DNA of 64,000 bases from assembly GCF_000384135.1 (NCBI RefSeq), contig NZ_KB913028.1, forward strand, positions 124,001-188,000, in the 5' to 3' direction. This DNA comes from Succinispira mobilis DSM 6222. GTDB lineage: Bacteria > Bacillota > Negativicutes > Acidaminococcales > Succinispiraceae. Below the pieces are notes generated by a model. That model made no database searches, was not told the origin of the DNA, and worked only from the letters and a program-made list of their open reading frames with translations. Positions within the stretch are counted from its first letter, which is position 1. Every line of letters starts with the position of its first letter. The position numbers and the translations under genes were made by a program. This document shows positions 11,717 to 21,982 of the stretch, piece by piece.

Positions 11717-12745
11717 TTAATGCGTCTTTGCGCTCTCTGTATCATTTAATATACCAATTTTTTTGGCACCAATGAATACCACCGCAATAATAACACCGAT
11801 AATGACCATCGCCACAGAAAAACTCGCTTCTGTAAGCAATATGGCACTAATTCCCAGTACTGCACTAATGCAATACATTAATAATACTGCTTGTTTTTGT
11901 GTAAAACCCATCGCTAATAAACGATGGTGAAAATGCCCTTTATCAGGTTGGAAAATCGGTTTTCCATTGCTATATCGTCGCATAATCGCAAAAGCCGTAT
12001 CCATGATTGGCAGACCTAAAGCAATTGCTGGGACCACTAAGGCAATCGTCGTTGCAGTTTTCACCGCACCCAAAATTGAAATACTCGCTAAAATATAACC
12101 GAGAAACATACTCCCAGTATCACCCATAAAAATTACAGCGGGATTAAAGTTATACTTAATAAATCCTAGCGCTGAACCAGCTACGGCCGCTGTTAAAACT
12201 GCGGCTGGATAAAAGCCTTGCTTTAAAGCCACTAAAATTACCGTAACGGAAGCAATAATGGAAACCCCAGCAGCTAATCCGTCTAGCCCATCTATTAGAT
12301 TAACTACATTTGTCAAACTAACTACCCATATAATTGTAAATGGTATTGCAAAATACTCTAAGTAAACATAATCACCTATTGGATTTGCAATCCAACCAAT
12401 TTTTACATCAAACAAAACTAACACGGCGGCTGCGGCAATCTGCCCCGCCAACTTTACTTTTGCATCTAATTGATAGATATCATCCGCTATACCTAAAGCC
12501 ACAATCATCGTTGCGCCTATTAGCATACCAATAATTTCTTTTGTCAGGTGCATACTAGCTACTACTGCTATAATAAAACCAATATATATTGCCAAACCAC
12601 CCATACGCGGTATGGGGTTCTTGTGAACTTTACGCACATCTGGCTTATCTAAAGCCCCTAACTTTATTGCTAATTTCCTTACATAAGGAACTAAAAACCA
12701 ACTTGCAATCAAACCTATAAAGAACGCCACTGCATATGCTTGCAT
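11717..12745 (-). CDS. wecA: Undecaprenyl-phosphate GlcNAc-1-phosphate transferase
   Basis: A polytopic membrane enzyme (342 residues, about 10-11 helices) of the MraY/WecA/TagO family; it loads a sugar-1-phosphate on the C55 lipid carrier to begin surface-glycan synthesis. Conserved blocks: PRMGGLAIY, IADDIYQLDAKVKL with the DD pair, NVVNLIDGLDGLAAG, FNPAVIFMGDTGSMFLG and the HFHHRLL basic motif on the last loop, which points to WecA/TagO rather than MraY. The ATG at 12745 is chosen since the GTG at 12757 overlaps the ribosome-binding site. wecB next door suggests both feed the same polymer. Confidence 0.92.
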   Translation of the reverse strand: MQAYAVAFFIGLIASWFLVPYVRKLAIKLGALDKPDVRKVHKNPIPRMGGLAIYIGFIIAVVASMHLTKEIIGMLIGATMIVALGIADDIYQLDAKVKLAGQIAAAAVLVLFDVKIGWIANPIGDYVYLEYFAIPFTIIWVVSLTNVVNLIDGLDGLAAGVSIIASVTVILVALKQGFYPAAVLTAAVAGSALGFIKYNFNPAVIFMGDTGSMFLGYILASISILGAVKTATTIALVVPAIALGLPIMDTAFAIMRRYSNGKPIFQPDKGHFHHRLLAMGFTQKQAVLLMYCISAVLGISAILLTEASFSVAMVIIGVIIAVVFIGAKKIGILNDTESAKTH

Positions 12746-12798
12746 GACAATCTGCACCTCTTTTGTTTTTTCTTAACTGTTCTTCCAGTAGTATATAG

Positions 12799-12826
12799 TG
12801 TATAACATATCTATAATTTTTGTCAA
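12799..12826 (-). promoter_or_regulatory. Promoter of wecA
   Basis: On the minus strand TTGACA (12821-12826) is followed 16 bases later by TATACA (12799-12804), about 55 bases before the wecA start. A good sigma-70/sigma-A match. Confidence 0.65.
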
Positions 12827-12879
12827 TAATGAAACACTGTTAAAGACAACTATTCTTAGGAAAATACGCAAAAAAACAA

Positions 12880-12921
12880 AAAGATTATACTTAAAGGCAA
12901 TTACCTCTAAATATAATCTTT
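12880..12921 (-). terminator. Terminator after the upp/dCMP deaminase unit
   Basis: Arms AAAGATTATA / TATAATCTTT with an inner AGG/CCT stem; T-rich on both sides, so it may be bidirectional. It lies just after the dCMP deaminase stop. Confidence 0.8.
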
Positions 12922-12929
12922 TTTATTTT

Positions 12930-13388
12930 TTATTTTTCCCAGCGAACAATTTTCACCTTGGCCGCACATAGCATTTCTTCCGCCAATTTATCTGGATAGT
13001 TGTTGGCAATAATCACTTTTTCAATACCTGCATTAATAATCATTTTCGTACAAACCACACAAGGTTGATGGGTACAATACAAAGTCCCACCCGCAATTTT
13101 TGTGCCATGCACTGCAGCTTGAATAATCGCATTTTGCTCAGCATGTAAGCCACGGCATAATTCGTGTCGTTCTCCCGAGGGAACGCCTAATTGCGCTCTT
13201 ATACAACCAACCTGAGCACAATGCTCTAGCCCCTTCGGAACTCCATTATAGCCAGTGGCCAAAATATTATTGTCTTTAACAATTAAAGCCCCTACCTGCC
13301 GACGGATACAAGTCGAACGAGTAGCTACAACTTGAGCAATTTGCATAAAATAACTATCCCAATCGGGACGCGTATTATTTTGTTCCAA
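12930..13388 (-). CDS. dCMP deaminase / ComEB-family cytidine deaminase
   Basis: A 152-residue zinc-dependent deaminase that converts dCMP to dUMP for thymidylate synthesis. The zinc site is seen as HAEQNAI (His and catalytic Glu) and CTHQPCVVC (two Cys ligands); [18 protein letters not shown] is the conserved substrate strand. I chose the TTG at 13388 because CAGGAG lies 9 bases upstream; an ATG at 13409 has no clear site. Either start overlaps the end of upp, so the two genes are translationally linked. Confidence 0.9.
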   Translation of the reverse strand: MEQNNTRPDWDSYFMQIAQVVATRSTCIRRQVGALIVKDNNILATGYNGVPKGLEHCAQVGCIRAQLGVPSGERHELCRGLHAEQNAIIQAAVHGTKIAGGTLYCTHQPCVVCTKMIINAGIEKVIIANNYPDKLAEEMLCAAKVKIVRWEK

Positions 13389-14001
13389 AAATCCGATCTC
13401 CTGCATCACCCAAGCCTGGTACTATATAACCATGATCATCGAGATAATCATCTACAGCTGCCGTATAGATATCTACATCAGGATGACGTTCTTGCATTAC
13501 CGCTACGCCCTCAGGGGCAGCTACCAAACACATCAATTTGATATTTTTCGCACCTTTGCGCTTTAAAATGTCTACTGCCGCTACAGAAGAATAGCCTGTT
13601 GCCAACATCGGATCCACCAAAATAAATTCTCTTTCTGTCGCATCAGCTGGCAATTTACAATAATATTCTACCGGTTTTAAAGTTTCTGGATCGCGATATA
13701 AACCAATATGACCTACTTTCGCATTAGGAATTAAGTTTAAAACCCCACCTAACATGCCTAAGCCAGCTCTTAGAATTGGCACTACCCCAACTTTGCGACC
13801 CACTAAAATTTTACCAGTACATTCTGCTACTGGAGTTTTAACCTTGAAATCTTCTAAGGGCAGATTACGAGTAATTTCGTAAGCCATCAAAGTAGCAATT
13901 TCTTCGAGCATTTCCCGAAAATCTTTCGTGCCCGTTTTTTCATCACGAATTAAAGTTAACTTATGTTGGATTAATGGATGGTCGACAATATGTACTCCCA
14001 T
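13375..14001 (-). CDS. upp: Uracil phosphoribosyltransferase
   Basis: Salvages uracil to UMP using PRPP. The 208-residue protein has the expected [17 protein letters not shown] start, [11 protein letters not shown], the PRPP loop [14 protein letters not shown] (about 125-138) and the C-terminal [15 protein letters not shown] that binds uracil. It lies downstream of glyA, as in many Firmicutes, and overlaps the deaminase gene. Length is normal. Confidence 0.97.
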   Translation of the reverse strand: MGVHIVDHPLIQHKLTLIRDEKTGTKDFREMLEEIATLMAYEITRNLPLEDFKVKTPVAECTGKILVGRKVGVVPILRAGLGMLGGVLNLIPNAKVGHIGLYRDPETLKPVEYYCKLPADATEREFILVDPMLATGYSSVAAVDILKRKGAKNIKLMCLVAAPEGVAVMQERHPDVDIYTAAVDDYLDDHGYIVPGLGDAGDRIFGTK

Positions 14002-14017
14002 TTAGCAATCCCTCCTC

Positions 14018-15268
14018 TTATTTTTCTTCAGTTAAACCCACATACATAGGATATTTCGCACACAAAGCCGCAACTCTAGCAATCGCTTCTTGCTTAGCCG
14101 CCGCATCTTCCGGGTTTTTTAGCACCAAGCCAATAATTTTAGCAATTTCTTGCATATCAACTTCCACTAGGCCACGCGTAGTTACCGCTGGCGTACCAAT
14201 TCTTACCCCGCTAGTTACAAAAGGACTTGCTGGGTCAAAAGGAATTGTGTTTTTATTGGTAGTTACGCCAACTTCATCTAATAAATGTTCCGCTACTTTA
14301 CCAGTGAGATTTTGCCCGCGCACATCTACTAATAACAAGTGGTTATCTGTTCCACCCGAAACCAAAGTAAACCCTTCAGCGATTAAAGCTTGCGCTAAAG
14401 CTTGGGCATTTTTTATAATTTGTTGTTGATATTGCTTAAACTCTGGTTGCAAAGCTTCTTTAAAAGCTACTGCCTTAGCCGCAATGGCATGCATCAATGG
14501 CCCGCCTTGAATACCAGGGAAAATCGCCTTATCTATTTTTTGCGCATACTCTTGCTTACACAAAATCATCCCGCCGCGTGGACCGCGCAAAGTTTTATGC
14601 GTAGTGGTCGTAACAATATCAGCATATTCAACTGGATTAGGATGCAAACCTGCCGCAACTAAACCAGCAATATGCGCCATATCTACCATAAACATCGCGC
14701 CAACTTCTTTAGCAATTGCTGCTATTTGTGCAAAATCAATGATGCGCGCATAAGCACTAGCGCCAGCTACAATCATCTTCGGTTTATTAGCAATTGCCAA
14801 CTCCCGCAACTCTGCATAATTTATTCTATGCGTAGTTTCATCTACACCATAAGGCACAATATTAAAATAACTACCCGAGATATTTACTGGACTACCATGG
14901 GTTAAGTGACCACCATGAGCCAAATTCATCCCTAAAATTGTATCTCCAGGTTTTAAAAAAGCAAAATACACCGCGGTATTAGCTTGTGCACCCGAATGAG
15001 GTTGCACATTAGCGTGTTCGGCACCAAATAATTCTTTGGCTCTAGCAATAGCTAAACTCTCCACCACATCTACATGCTCACAACCACCATAGTATCTTTT
15101 ACCTGGATAACCCTCGGCATATTTATTAGTAAGCACACTGCCTAAAGCTTCGAGGACTGGCACACTTACAAAGTTTTCCGAAGCAATTAGCTCAATTTTA
15201 TCTCTTTGTCTGCCTAATTCAGCTTGTATTGCTTGAGCAATTTCAGGATCAAATTTTTTTAATGTCAT
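14018..15268 (-). CDS. glyA: Serine hydroxymethyltransferase
   Basis: PLP enzyme interconverting serine and glycine and charging tetrahydrofolate with a C1 unit. Motifs: [51 protein letters not shown] and the PLP-lysine block [14 protein letters not shown] (about 222-235). The ATG at 15268 follows GGAGGG; a frame from 15283 would read through that site. 416 residues, normal length. Sits between DUF436 and upp, the common Firmicutes order. Confidence 0.97.
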   Translation of the reverse strand: MTLKKFDPEIAQAIQAELGRQRDKIELIASENFVSVPVLEALGSVLTNKYAEGYPGKRYYGGCEHVDVVESLAIARAKELFGAEHANVQPHSGAQANTAVYFAFLKPGDTILGMNLAHGGHLTHGSPVNISGSYFNIVPYGVDETTHRINYAELRELAIANKPKMIVAGASAYARIIDFAQIAAIAKEVGAMFMVDMAHIAGLVAAGLHPNPVEYADIVTTTTHKTLRGPRGGMILCKQEYAQKIDKAIFPGIQGGPLMHAIAAKAVAFKEALQPEFKQYQQQIIKNAQALAQALIAEGFTLVSGGTDNHLLLVDVRGQNLTGKVAEHLLDEVGVTTNKNTIPFDPASPFVTSGVRIGTPAVTTRGLVEVDMQEIAKIIGLVLKNPEDAAAKQEAIARVAALCAKYPMYVGLTEEK

Positions 15269-15298
15269 GTGTCTTCCCTCCATAAATTATCGCTTAAA

Positions 15299-15868
15299 TT
15301 ATTGTGGTGAATATACTGCTCTTGGCCCGCCGATCAATTTCGGACGCGTATAAGCACACGTTAACTGCGCTTGACCAATTTTAGTAATTTCTAATCGGAT
15401 TGGCACTGCAACTTTTTGCAAATGCATCCCAATTAAAGTCTGCCCAATATCAATCCCCGCCTGTGCCTGAATACTTTCTACCAGCACTGGCTGTTTATAA
15501 AGTTGCATTGCACAAGCCGCCATGCTTCCACCAGCTGTTGCTATTGGATAAGCACTAACCTGTTCTAGATTATACCGCATTTGACAGTTCTTTTCTACAA
15601 CTAAAGCTCTATTTAAATGTTCACAACATTGAATAGCCAAAAAAATATTGCGCTCTTGAACGCTAGTAAGTAGCGAACTTAAAATAACCTGCGCAACTTG
15701 GATTGTTCCACCCTGTCCAATATGCTGCCCGAGTACTTCACTAGTACTACAGCCAACAACCAAAATACTCTCTTGAGGCATACACACCTTAGCAAAAAAC
15801 TCTTTAAGCAATTGTTCCGTTTGTAGTTTTAATTGCTCTAATAAATCCCGGCTAGCCAATTTTATCAC
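15299..15868 (-). CDS. ywlG: DUF436 / TIGR01440 (YwlG-like) protein
   Basis: A 189-residue protein of unknown biochemical role that is conserved upstream of glyA in Firmicutes. Recognisable segments are VGCSTSEVLGQHIG, AIQCCEHLNRALVVE, ATAGGSMAACAM and the C-terminal RPKLIGGPRAVY. It overlaps the end of rpiB by 17 bases, so it is co-translated with it. The family assignment is by remembered sequence pattern and gene order; function is unknown. Confidence 0.85.
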   Translation of the reverse strand: MIKLASRDLLEQLKLQTEQLLKEFFAKVCMPQESILVVGCSTSEVLGQHIGQGGTIQVAQVILSSLLTSVQERNIFLAIQCCEHLNRALVVEKNCQMRYNLEQVSAYPIATAGGSMAACAMQLYKQPVLVESIQAQAGIDIGQTLIGMHLQKVAVPIRLEITKIGQAQLTCAYTRPKLIGGPRAVYSPQ

Positions 15869-16307
15869 AACCTGCTTCTAAAGCCATTATTTTTTCAATT
15901 CTTTGACTATGTCTACCTTGTTGAAATTCGCCAGTCAACCAAGTTTGGACAATCAAACCAGCATGCCCAACACCAGTAACCCGTTCCCCAAGCACTAAAA
16001 TATTAGCATCATTATGTTCGCGACTCATTAAAGCCGAAAATACATCGGTACATAAAGCAGCTCGAATTCCATCAATTTTATTGGCGGCAATACTCATGCC
16101 AATCCCTGTGCCACAAATTAAAATTCCCCGTTCCGCTACCCCACTAGTAACCGCCGTAGCTACTTGCTGCGCAATATCAGGATAATCTACCGAAACTATG
16201 GTATGCGTGCCACAATCCAGCACTTCCACACCTGCTGCTACTAAAACTTCCTTCATAGCTGTTTTTAAATTCAAACCGCCATGGTCAGAACCTATAGCTA
16301 TTTTCAT
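15852..16307 (-). CDS. rpiB: Ribose-5-phosphate isomerase B
   Basis: Interconverts ribose-5-phosphate and ribulose-5-phosphate (RpiB/LacAB family). MKIAIGSDHGGLNLK at the N-terminus, DYPDIAQQVA, the catalytic-Cys region GILICGTGIGMSIAANK and SREHNDANILVLGERV are all present. The ATG at 16307 behind GGAGATG is preferred to the one five codons upstream. About 151 residues, normal length. Confidence 0.94.
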   Translation of the reverse strand: MKIAIGSDHGGLNLKTAMKEVLVAAGVEVLDCGTHTIVSVDYPDIAQQVATAVTSGVAERGILICGTGIGMSIAANKIDGIRAALCTDVFSALMSREHNDANILVLGERVTGVGHAGLIVQTWLTGEFQQGRHSQRIEKIMALEAGCDKIG

Positions 16308-16380
16308 TACTATCATCTCCAAGCTTGTGTTTTTTACCGTCTATATTTTAACACATAATTTTTCTTAGTTCGAGTTCTAC

Positions 16381-17424
16381 TTATATTTTCTTAATAATAT
16401 TGAAAGCCGCCGACTTACGCATCCGATTCATAATCGCCAAACCAAGTCCTGTTACTGGCACCCCTTGCGCATAAATTTCACTCACTTGCGCGCGATCAAA
16501 TTGGCGTAACACTGCATACAACTTTGCCGCTAATTTTTCAGTCTCGCTAAGTTTACCCCAGACCTGCACCTGACAGGCTACTGCCCCTAGTTTTTCAGCT
16601 ACTTCGGCACTTAACAATAAGCCAACTTCTGGTTTATGCGCTAAATTTGCGCGGATAAATTCAATAATTTCCGCATTTGTCAATTCTTCCCAAATAGACA
16701 TTTTAGCTTGTGGTGCATAATGCTTGTATTTCATCCCAGGGGATTTAGGCGTAGCTACTGGCACAAAAGTTTGAATGCTAGCATCTACCGCCACCGCTCC
16801 CACAATTTCTTCGAGCATTGCCAGAGTTATCCCCCCTGGGCGCAATAACTTAGGCTGTGCGGTCGTGCAATCTACCACCGTAGACTCTAAACCAATGGCG
16901 CTACTATCGGCCATAATAATAGCCGCAATTTTGTTTTGTAAATCTTCTAGCACATCCGTCCCACAAGTTGGACTAGGGCGCCCCGAAGTATTCGCCGATG
17001 GTGCCGCAATCGGCACTCCAGCCAGTTCGATTAACTGCTGGGCCAGCTTTAAACTAGGCATCCGAATCGCCACACTATCTAGCCCTGCGGTAACATTATC
17101 GGGCAAACCTGCCGCCTTAGGTAAAACCAAAGTCAAGGGACCAGGACAAAAATTATCAATCAAAGCTTGAGCCTTGGGATTAATTTCCCTAGCAAAACTT
17201 GCATAATCAGCGACTTGGGCGATATGAATAATTAATGGATTGTCCGCAGGCCGACCTTTAGCCGCAAATATTTTTTGAACTGCCGTAGCATCTAAAGCAT
17301 TCGCACCTAAACCATAAACTGTTTCCGTCGGAAAAGCTACTAACTCCCCCTGTCTAATCAACTGCGCGGCGCATGCTAAATCCGCACTACTATTTGTTAA
17401 AATTTGCGTTTTAATAAAAATCAT
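16381..17424 (-). CDS. ywlC: L-threonylcarbamoyladenylate synthase (Sua5/YwlC)
   Basis: Makes the threonylcarbamoyl-AMP used for the t6A modification of tRNA position 37. The N-terminal YrdC domain (about 15-205) has GELVAFPTETVYGLGANA, KIFAAKGRPADNPLIIHI and PSANTSGRPSPT; the extra C-terminal Sua5 domain (about 220-345) is linked by SPGMKYKHYAP, so this is the long Sua5 form rather than the short TsaC. The gene begins one base after prmC ends. Confidence 0.94.
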   Translation of the reverse strand: MIFIKTQILTNSSADLACAAQLIRQGELVAFPTETVYGLGANALDATAVQKIFAAKGRPADNPLIIHIAQVADYASFAREINPKAQALIDNFCPGPLTLVLPKAAGLPDNVTAGLDSVAIRMPSLKLAQQLIELAGVPIAAPSANTSGRPSPTCGTDVLEDLQNKIAAIIMADSSAIGLESTVVDCTTAQPKLLRPGGITLAMLEEIVGAVAVDASIQTFVPVATPKSPGMKYKHYAPQAKMSIWEELTNAEIIEFIRANLAHKPEVGLLLSAEVAEKLGAVACQVQVWGKLSETEKLAAKLYAVLRQFDRAQVSEIYAQGVPVTGLGLAIMNRMRKSAAFNIIKKI

Positions 17425-18288
17425 CTACCTTTGTATAAACAACATTCTTTCAATTCCCGCATAATCGGCGCGAATTTCAAATTTATGATAACCAGCCGCT
17501 TTAAACAAATCCACAATTGCGGCCGCTTGACCTTGCCCATACTCCAAAGCTATCCAGCCCTGAGGCGCCAAATATCTGGCCGCTTCCTGCGCTAATCTAG
17601 CATACAGCGCTAGTCCCTCTTGCGGAGCAAACAAAGCCTGCTCTGGCTCTTGTAGAACTTCCCGACTTAAACTAGCTTTATCTTTTAGGGCAATATACGG
17701 CGGATTCGCCACAATTATTTGATAGTCTGCTTGCGGAATAGACTGAAATAAATCCGACTCAATAAAGTTCATGCGCTCGTTTAATTGATAAGTAGTCGCA
17801 TTTTCCTTAGCTACCTGTAAAGCGGCCACCGAAATATCCGAACTGGTAATTTGCCAAGTGGGGCGATACATGGCCAAAGCGATGCCAATTGCACCACTAC
17901 CCGTGCATAAATCTAAAACCTGCACTGCGTCAGGGGTCGCCAGCGGTAACTGTAACACGCCTTCAACCAGCAGCTCCGTCTCCGGACGCGGGATTAAAAC
18001 TGCCTCATTAACTTTTAGTTCAAAATGCATAAACTGTTTTGTCCCTAAAATATAGGCCACCGGGCAACCTTTTGCTCTTTTGACAACCATTTCCCGATAC
18101 TGACTCAGCTCTGCTTTGGTCAAAGGCTGTTCATAGCGCACATAGAGTTGAATGCGTTCATAGCCCAACACCTTCGCTAGCAAAATTTCGGCATCTAAGC
18201 GTGCACTAGGAATATTTTTTTGTTGAAAAAATTCTTCCGTCCACTTTAAAATTTTAATTATCGTCCAAATTTCTTTTTCACTATTCAT
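17425..18288 (-). CDS. prmC: Release-factor glutamine N5-methyltransferase
   Basis: Methylates the Gln of the GGQ motif in release factors. The AdoMet motif VLDLCTGSGAIGIALA and the catalytic NPPYIAL are clear, and PVAYILGTKQFMHFELKVN plus VLIPRPETELLVE is the characteristic PrmC signature. I chose the ATG at 18288, which overlaps the prfA stop by a few bases; the longer frame from 18324 runs deep into prfA. Its position directly after prfA (its substrate) supports the call. Confidence 0.94.
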   Translation of the reverse strand: MNSEKEIWTIIKILKWTEEFFQQKNIPSARLDAEILLAKVLGYERIQLYVRYEQPLTKAELSQYREMVVKRAKGCPVAYILGTKQFMHFELKVNEAVLIPRPETELLVEGVLQLPLATPDAVQVLDLCTGSGAIGIALAMYRPTWQITSSDISVAALQVAKENATTYQLNERMNFIESDLFQSIPQADYQIIVANPPYIALKDKASLSREVLQEPEQALFAPQEGLALYARLAQEAARYLAPQGWIALEYGQGQAAAIVDLFKAAGYHKFEIRADYAGIERMLFIQR

Positions 18289-18289
18289 T

Positions 18290-19357
18290 TTATTGCATTT
18301 GTTGTAATCTTTCACTTTGGTCAACAGTAATCAAAGCATCGATTAACTCCTGTAAATCTCCATTTACCACCGCTTCTAACTTATGTAAAGTTAGGCCAAT
18401 ACGATGATCCGTTACTCGTCCTTGCGGGTAATTATAAGTACGAATTCGTTCACTTCTATCGCCAGTACCTACTTGACTTTTCCGATCTTGAGCGGTGTTT
18501 TTGCGTTGCTCTTCTTCTGCTAGTTCTAAAAGTTTCGCCCGCAACATCACCATACATTTTTCCCGATTTTGTAGTTGTGATTTTTCATCTTGGCATTGTA
18601 CTACTACGCCAGTTGGAATATGCGTAATCCGCACCGCCGACTCGGTTTTATTAACGTGCTGCCCGCCAGCGCCTGAGGCACAATATGTATCAATCCGTAA
18701 ATCATTAGGATTAATATATACATCTACTTCTTCGGCTTCTGGGAGTACGGCCACCGTTACCGTCGAGGTGTGAATGCGTCCGCTAGACTCCGTCTCAGGT
18801 ACCCGTTGTACACGGTGTACGCCACTTTCATATTTAAATACACTGTATGCGCCAAAACCTTTAATCATAAAAACTACTTCTTTAAAACCGCCTAAGCCAG
18901 TAGGATTAGAATCTAACATTTCTACTTTCCAACCTCGATCTTCGGCAAAGCGCGTATACATTCTAAATAGTACCCCGGCAAATAAAGCAGCCTCATCGCC
19001 ACCTGCACCACCACGAATTTCGACAATAATATTTTTATCATCATTAGGGTCTTTAGGGAGCAATAAAATTTTCAACTTATGCTCTAATGGTTCTACCTGC
19101 GGTTGCAATTCTTCTAATTCCGCTTTAATCATCTCTAACATTTCATGATCATTAGTTGCCGCTTGCATTTCTTTAGCATCATCAATATGATGGCGTACTT
19201 GCTTATATTCACGAAAAACTTCTACTATTTCACTTAACTTAGCATGGGTCCGCGTTAACTTTTGCCACTCGGTTTGATTAGCAATAATACTCGGATCACT
19301 GATTTTACTTTCTAAATCTAAAAATTTATCTTCAATAGCCTGTAATTTTCCTAACAT
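18290..19357 (-). CDS. prfA: Peptide chain release factor 1
   Basis: Recognises UAA/UAG stops and triggers peptide release. The catalytic GGQ lies in [16 protein letters not shown] (about 230-245), and the codon-recognition tripeptide is of the RF1 P-x-T type ([13 protein letters not shown]). 355 residues, normal length. It is the first of the prfA-prmC-ywlC series and is preceded by the DUF1385 gene three bases upstream. Confidence 0.97.
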   Translation of the reverse strand: MLGKLQAIEDKFLDLESKISDPSIIANQTEWQKLTRTHAKLSEIVEVFREYKQVRHHIDDAKEMQAATNDHEMLEMIKAELEELQPQVEPLEHKLKILLLPKDPNDDKNIIVEIRGGAGGDEAALFAGVLFRMYTRFAEDRGWKVEMLDSNPTGLGGFKEVVFMIKGFGAYSVFKYESGVHRVQRVPETESSGRIHTSTVTVAVLPEAEEVDVYINPNDLRIDTYCASGAGGQHVNKTESAVRITHIPTGVVVQCQDEKSQLQNREKCMVMLRAKLLELAEEEQRKNTAQDRKSQVGTGDRSERIRTYNYPQGRVTDHRIGLTLHKLEAVVNGDLQELIDALITVDQSERLQQMQ

Positions 19358-19360
19358 CTC

Positions 19361-20269
19361 TTACTTCCCCTCTATAATTTCAATTTCTTGTTCTTGTTCA
19401 ACACTTACTGCTGCTGGCAACACTGCTTGCAAAGCTTTAATCGCAACTTCAATTTGTTCGCCATCTGGTTCTCTAGTCGTAAGTTTTTGCAATAGCAGAC
19501 CTGGCACAATCAACACACTTACCAAGCTACTTTGAGCATTACGCCCCGCATAACGAATTATTTCATAACTAATCCCTGCGATAAGCGGCATTAATAAAAT
19601 TCTCGAACCAATCCGTTGCCAAATATCTGGCCAACCCATAAAACTAAATACTACCATGCTCACTAACATCACGATTAATAAAAAACTCGTTCCACAACGC
19701 GGATGCAAAGTACTAAAGGGACGCACATATTCAACCTCCAAAGGCACGCCCGCCTCATAAGCATGAATAGTTTTGTGCTCCGCGCCGTGATATTCAAATA
19801 CTCGCTGAATATCACGCACTCGCGAGATTACCGCTACATAAATTACAAAAAATGTCAGTCGAATCAAACCTTCCAATAAATTTAATAACATTAAATTCTC
19901 GGTATAACTCTTTAAAAATTTTGCAATAAAAGTTGGCAACACAATAAATAGCCCAATCGCCAATAAAATCGACGTAAACATTGTTACTAGCATTTCACGA
20001 TCACTCAGTTCTTCCTCTTCTTCACCTGCTAATTGTGCAGAGTTAGACAAAGCCTTCATCCCATAAACTAGTGCCTCACCCAAAGCCACCATACCCCTTA
20101 ATAGTGGTTGTTTTAATATGGGGTATTTATCTGTCAAACTATTTAAAGGTTGTTGTTCAATAGCGATTTCCCCATTGGGTTGCCGTACAGCCATGGCCAT
20201 ATTACCAAAGCCACGCATCATTACCCCTTCAATTACTGCCTGTCCACCTACAACTGGTTTATCTTGCAC
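19361..20269 (-). CDS. DUF1385 family membrane protein (YqhQ-like)
   Basis: A 302-residue membrane protein with the DUF1385 hallmarks VGGQAVIEGVMMRG at the N-terminus, EYHGAEHKTIHAYEAG in the middle (about 158-173) and HPRCGTSFLLIV. About four hydrophobic helices (near 95, 135, 200, 225). The HxxxH-like cluster hints at metal binding but the function is unknown. In many Firmicutes it lies next to rpmE and prfA, as here. Confidence 0.9.
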   Translation of the reverse strand: MQDKPVVGGQAVIEGVMMRGFGNMAMAVRQPNGEIAIEQQPLNSLTDKYPILKQPLLRGMVALGEALVYGMKALSNSAQLAGEEEEELSDREMLVTMFTSILLAIGLFIVLPTFIAKFLKSYTENLMLLNLLEGLIRLTFFVIYVAVISRVRDIQRVFEYHGAEHKTIHAYEAGVPLEVEYVRPFSTLHPRCGTSFLLIVMLVSMVVFSFMGWPDIWQRIGSRILLMPLIAGISYEIIRYAGRNAQSSLVSVLIVPGLLLQKLTTREPDGEQIEVAIKALQAVLPAAVSVEQEQEIEIIEGK

Positions 20270-20318
20270 GCTATTTCACCTCCAAGGTTTCCCTTTTTCT
20301 TCCTTATATATACAAACA

Positions 20319-20345
20319 AAGCAGAGCCCATATTAAGCTCTGCTG
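20319..20345 (-). terminator. Terminator after rpmE
   Basis: AGCAGAGC / GCTCTGCT stem, 29 bases after the rpmE stop, followed on the minus strand by TTGTTTG. A weaker T tract than the other terminators here. Confidence 0.55.
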
Positions 20346-20374
20346 TCTGTTTTGCTATTAATCATTCGGTTTTA

Positions 20375-20572
20375 TTATTTACCATAACGCTTGTTGAATT
20401 GTTCTATACGACCACGCGCTGCTGCAGTACGTTGTTGACCAGTATAAAATGGATGGCATGCAGAGCATACATCTACCTTCAATTCCTTTTGCACCGAACC
20501 ACTTTCGAAAGTATTACCGCATGCGCAAGAAACTTTACAAGCTTCATACTTTGGATGAATTTTTTCTTTCAT
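20375..20572 (-). CDS. rpmE: Ribosomal protein bL31 (zinc-binding form)
   Basis: Large-subunit protein, 65 residues from MKEKIHPKY. Four Cys (two in VSCACGNTF, two in VDVCSACHPFYTG) form the zinc site of the C+ type. The ATG at 20572 is chosen because the family starts MK-x-x-IHP; the six extra upstream residues are not conserved. A strong promoter lies about 100 bases upstream. Confidence 0.95.
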   Translation of the reverse strand: MKEKIHPKYEACKVSCACGNTFESGSVQKELKVDVCSACHPFYTGQQRTAAARGRIEQFNKRYGK

Positions 20573-20674
20573 TGACTTTTTGCACCTCACTTTACATATA
20601 GACTAAAATATTATGCCTAGTAAGATGTGTTCATCTATTCTAGGTATTAATCATGTGTCTGAAAAACCATGTTA

Positions 20675-20703
20675 ATTATAGCATAGGAAAATTCGCTACG
20701 CAA
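20675..20703 (-). promoter_or_regulatory. Promoter of rpmE
   Basis: Minus strand TTGCGT (20698-20703), 17-base spacer, TATAAT (20675-20680). The -10 is a perfect consensus match. It would start a transcript about 95 bases before rpmE and possibly drive the whole rpmE-prfA-glyA series. Confidence 0.7.
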
Positions 20704-20754
20704 GTGTATACAGCTTTTTATTGTATATTAAATTTGACAATATTGCAAGGTTTT

Positions 20755-21948
20755 TTACATAAAGCTCCAACCCAGCAAAAAAATTGTCACTACCAGCGTC
20801 TGCATCACAAATACCGGGCGCAAGGCCTTGAAAAAATCCGCCTTAAAATAATCTAAAGTCACAATAAAACATAAATGCGTCGGGGTAATCATTTGCCCAG
20901 CAACACCCAGCACTAAGGCTAGACTTGCCAATTTAATATCTTGTGGGGCAATCGCCGCCACCAGTGGCATTACCATCGCCACATGCCCTTGAGAAATCCC
21001 CGTTAATACTCCAATCAAGAGCGAAATAATTCCCACCACCATCGCAATCGGCAACGGCGAATTACTTAACACCCGTACAACTTCTTCAAGAGTTTTAGTA
21101 TAAGTTAAAATTTGAATAAAAAAGATAATACTCATCACATTTAAAATTAATTTTTTGTCAAACGCTTCTGTTAACACCTGAAAAACATTTACCGGCCGCC
21201 CGACAAAACGCAATACCAAAAACATGCCTAAGGTTATCACACCCATAGCGATTGCAGGATTAACATAAAAAAACACAATCAAAATAAAATTTAAGACTAC
21301 CGGCGCTAACGCCAAGCTCACTTCTTTTACATCTTGCTTATTTTCTTGGGGCGTTAAAACCTCTGCCTGCACAGTTGGGATGGACTTTTGGCGTGGAATA
21401 CAACAAACCCAACCTACGGCAATTGCCGCTAAAGAAACCCAGTACATACTGCCAATTAATTTACTTAAGGGAATCATGCTAATGGCACTAGCCAAAATCA
21501 AGCCCGGATTAATCGGATTAATATATTCTACCACATGCCGAAACCAAAAATTTATTACCGTTTTTCCTTGAGCATCTAAGGCAATTTTATTGCCCACATT
21601 TTCCACCATCGGCGCCGAAAAACGTGCCCCACCCAAAGATGGTAACAAGCCTAAAAAAGCGGGCATTAATACCAAAGTTAACCGCTCACTTTTAAACCAA
21701 TGTTGCAAAGCACTCATTAACCCATCTAAGGTGCCACTCAACCTTAACTGTAGTTCTAGACACATGACAAAATACAAAGCAAAAATCAATTCGTAAGTGC
21801 GGGGCATAGTCGCAACCGTACTTAGCGATTTAGTCAAAATTTCAACTTGACCACCAGTAAGTAGCCAGACACTTAGGCCACCCGCTAACATCGCCAGCCC
21901 AATTGGTTGGCGTTTGCGCAAAACAAACAAAATTAAAAACATCGCCAC
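20755..21948 (-). CDS. DUF401 family membrane permease
   Basis: A 397-residue protein with about ten membrane helices. It fits the DUF401 group (anion-transporter-like, substrate unknown), with MPAFLGLLPSLGGARFSAPM and YINPINPGLILASAI as recognisable blocks. The start is uncertain: the ATG at 21948 has no ribosome-binding site, and an open frame runs back about ten codons to an ATT near AAGG, so translation may start earlier (GTG or a rare ATT). A nested inverted repeat lies in its leader. Confidence 0.75.
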   Translation of the reverse strand: MAMFLILFVLRKRQPIGLAMLAGGLSVWLLTGGQVEILTKSLSTVATMPRTYELIFALYFVMCLELQLRLSGTLDGLMSALQHWFKSERLTLVLMPAFLGLLPSLGGARFSAPMVENVGNKIALDAQGKTVINFWFRHVVEYINPINPGLILASAISMIPLSKLIGSMYWVSLAAIAVGWVCCIPRQKSIPTVQAEVLTPQENKQDVKEVSLALAPVVLNFILIVFFYVNPAIAMGVITLGMFLVLRFVGRPVNVFQVLTEAFDKKLILNVMSIIFFIQILTYTKTLEEVVRVLSNSPLPIAMVVGIISLLIGVLTGISQGHVAMVMPLVAAIAPQDIKLASLALVLGVAGQMITPTHLCFIVTLDYFKADFFKALRPVFVMQTLVVTIFLLGWSFM

Positions 21949-21982
21949 AAAAATATTAAAAAAAACGTTAATTGTCCTTCAC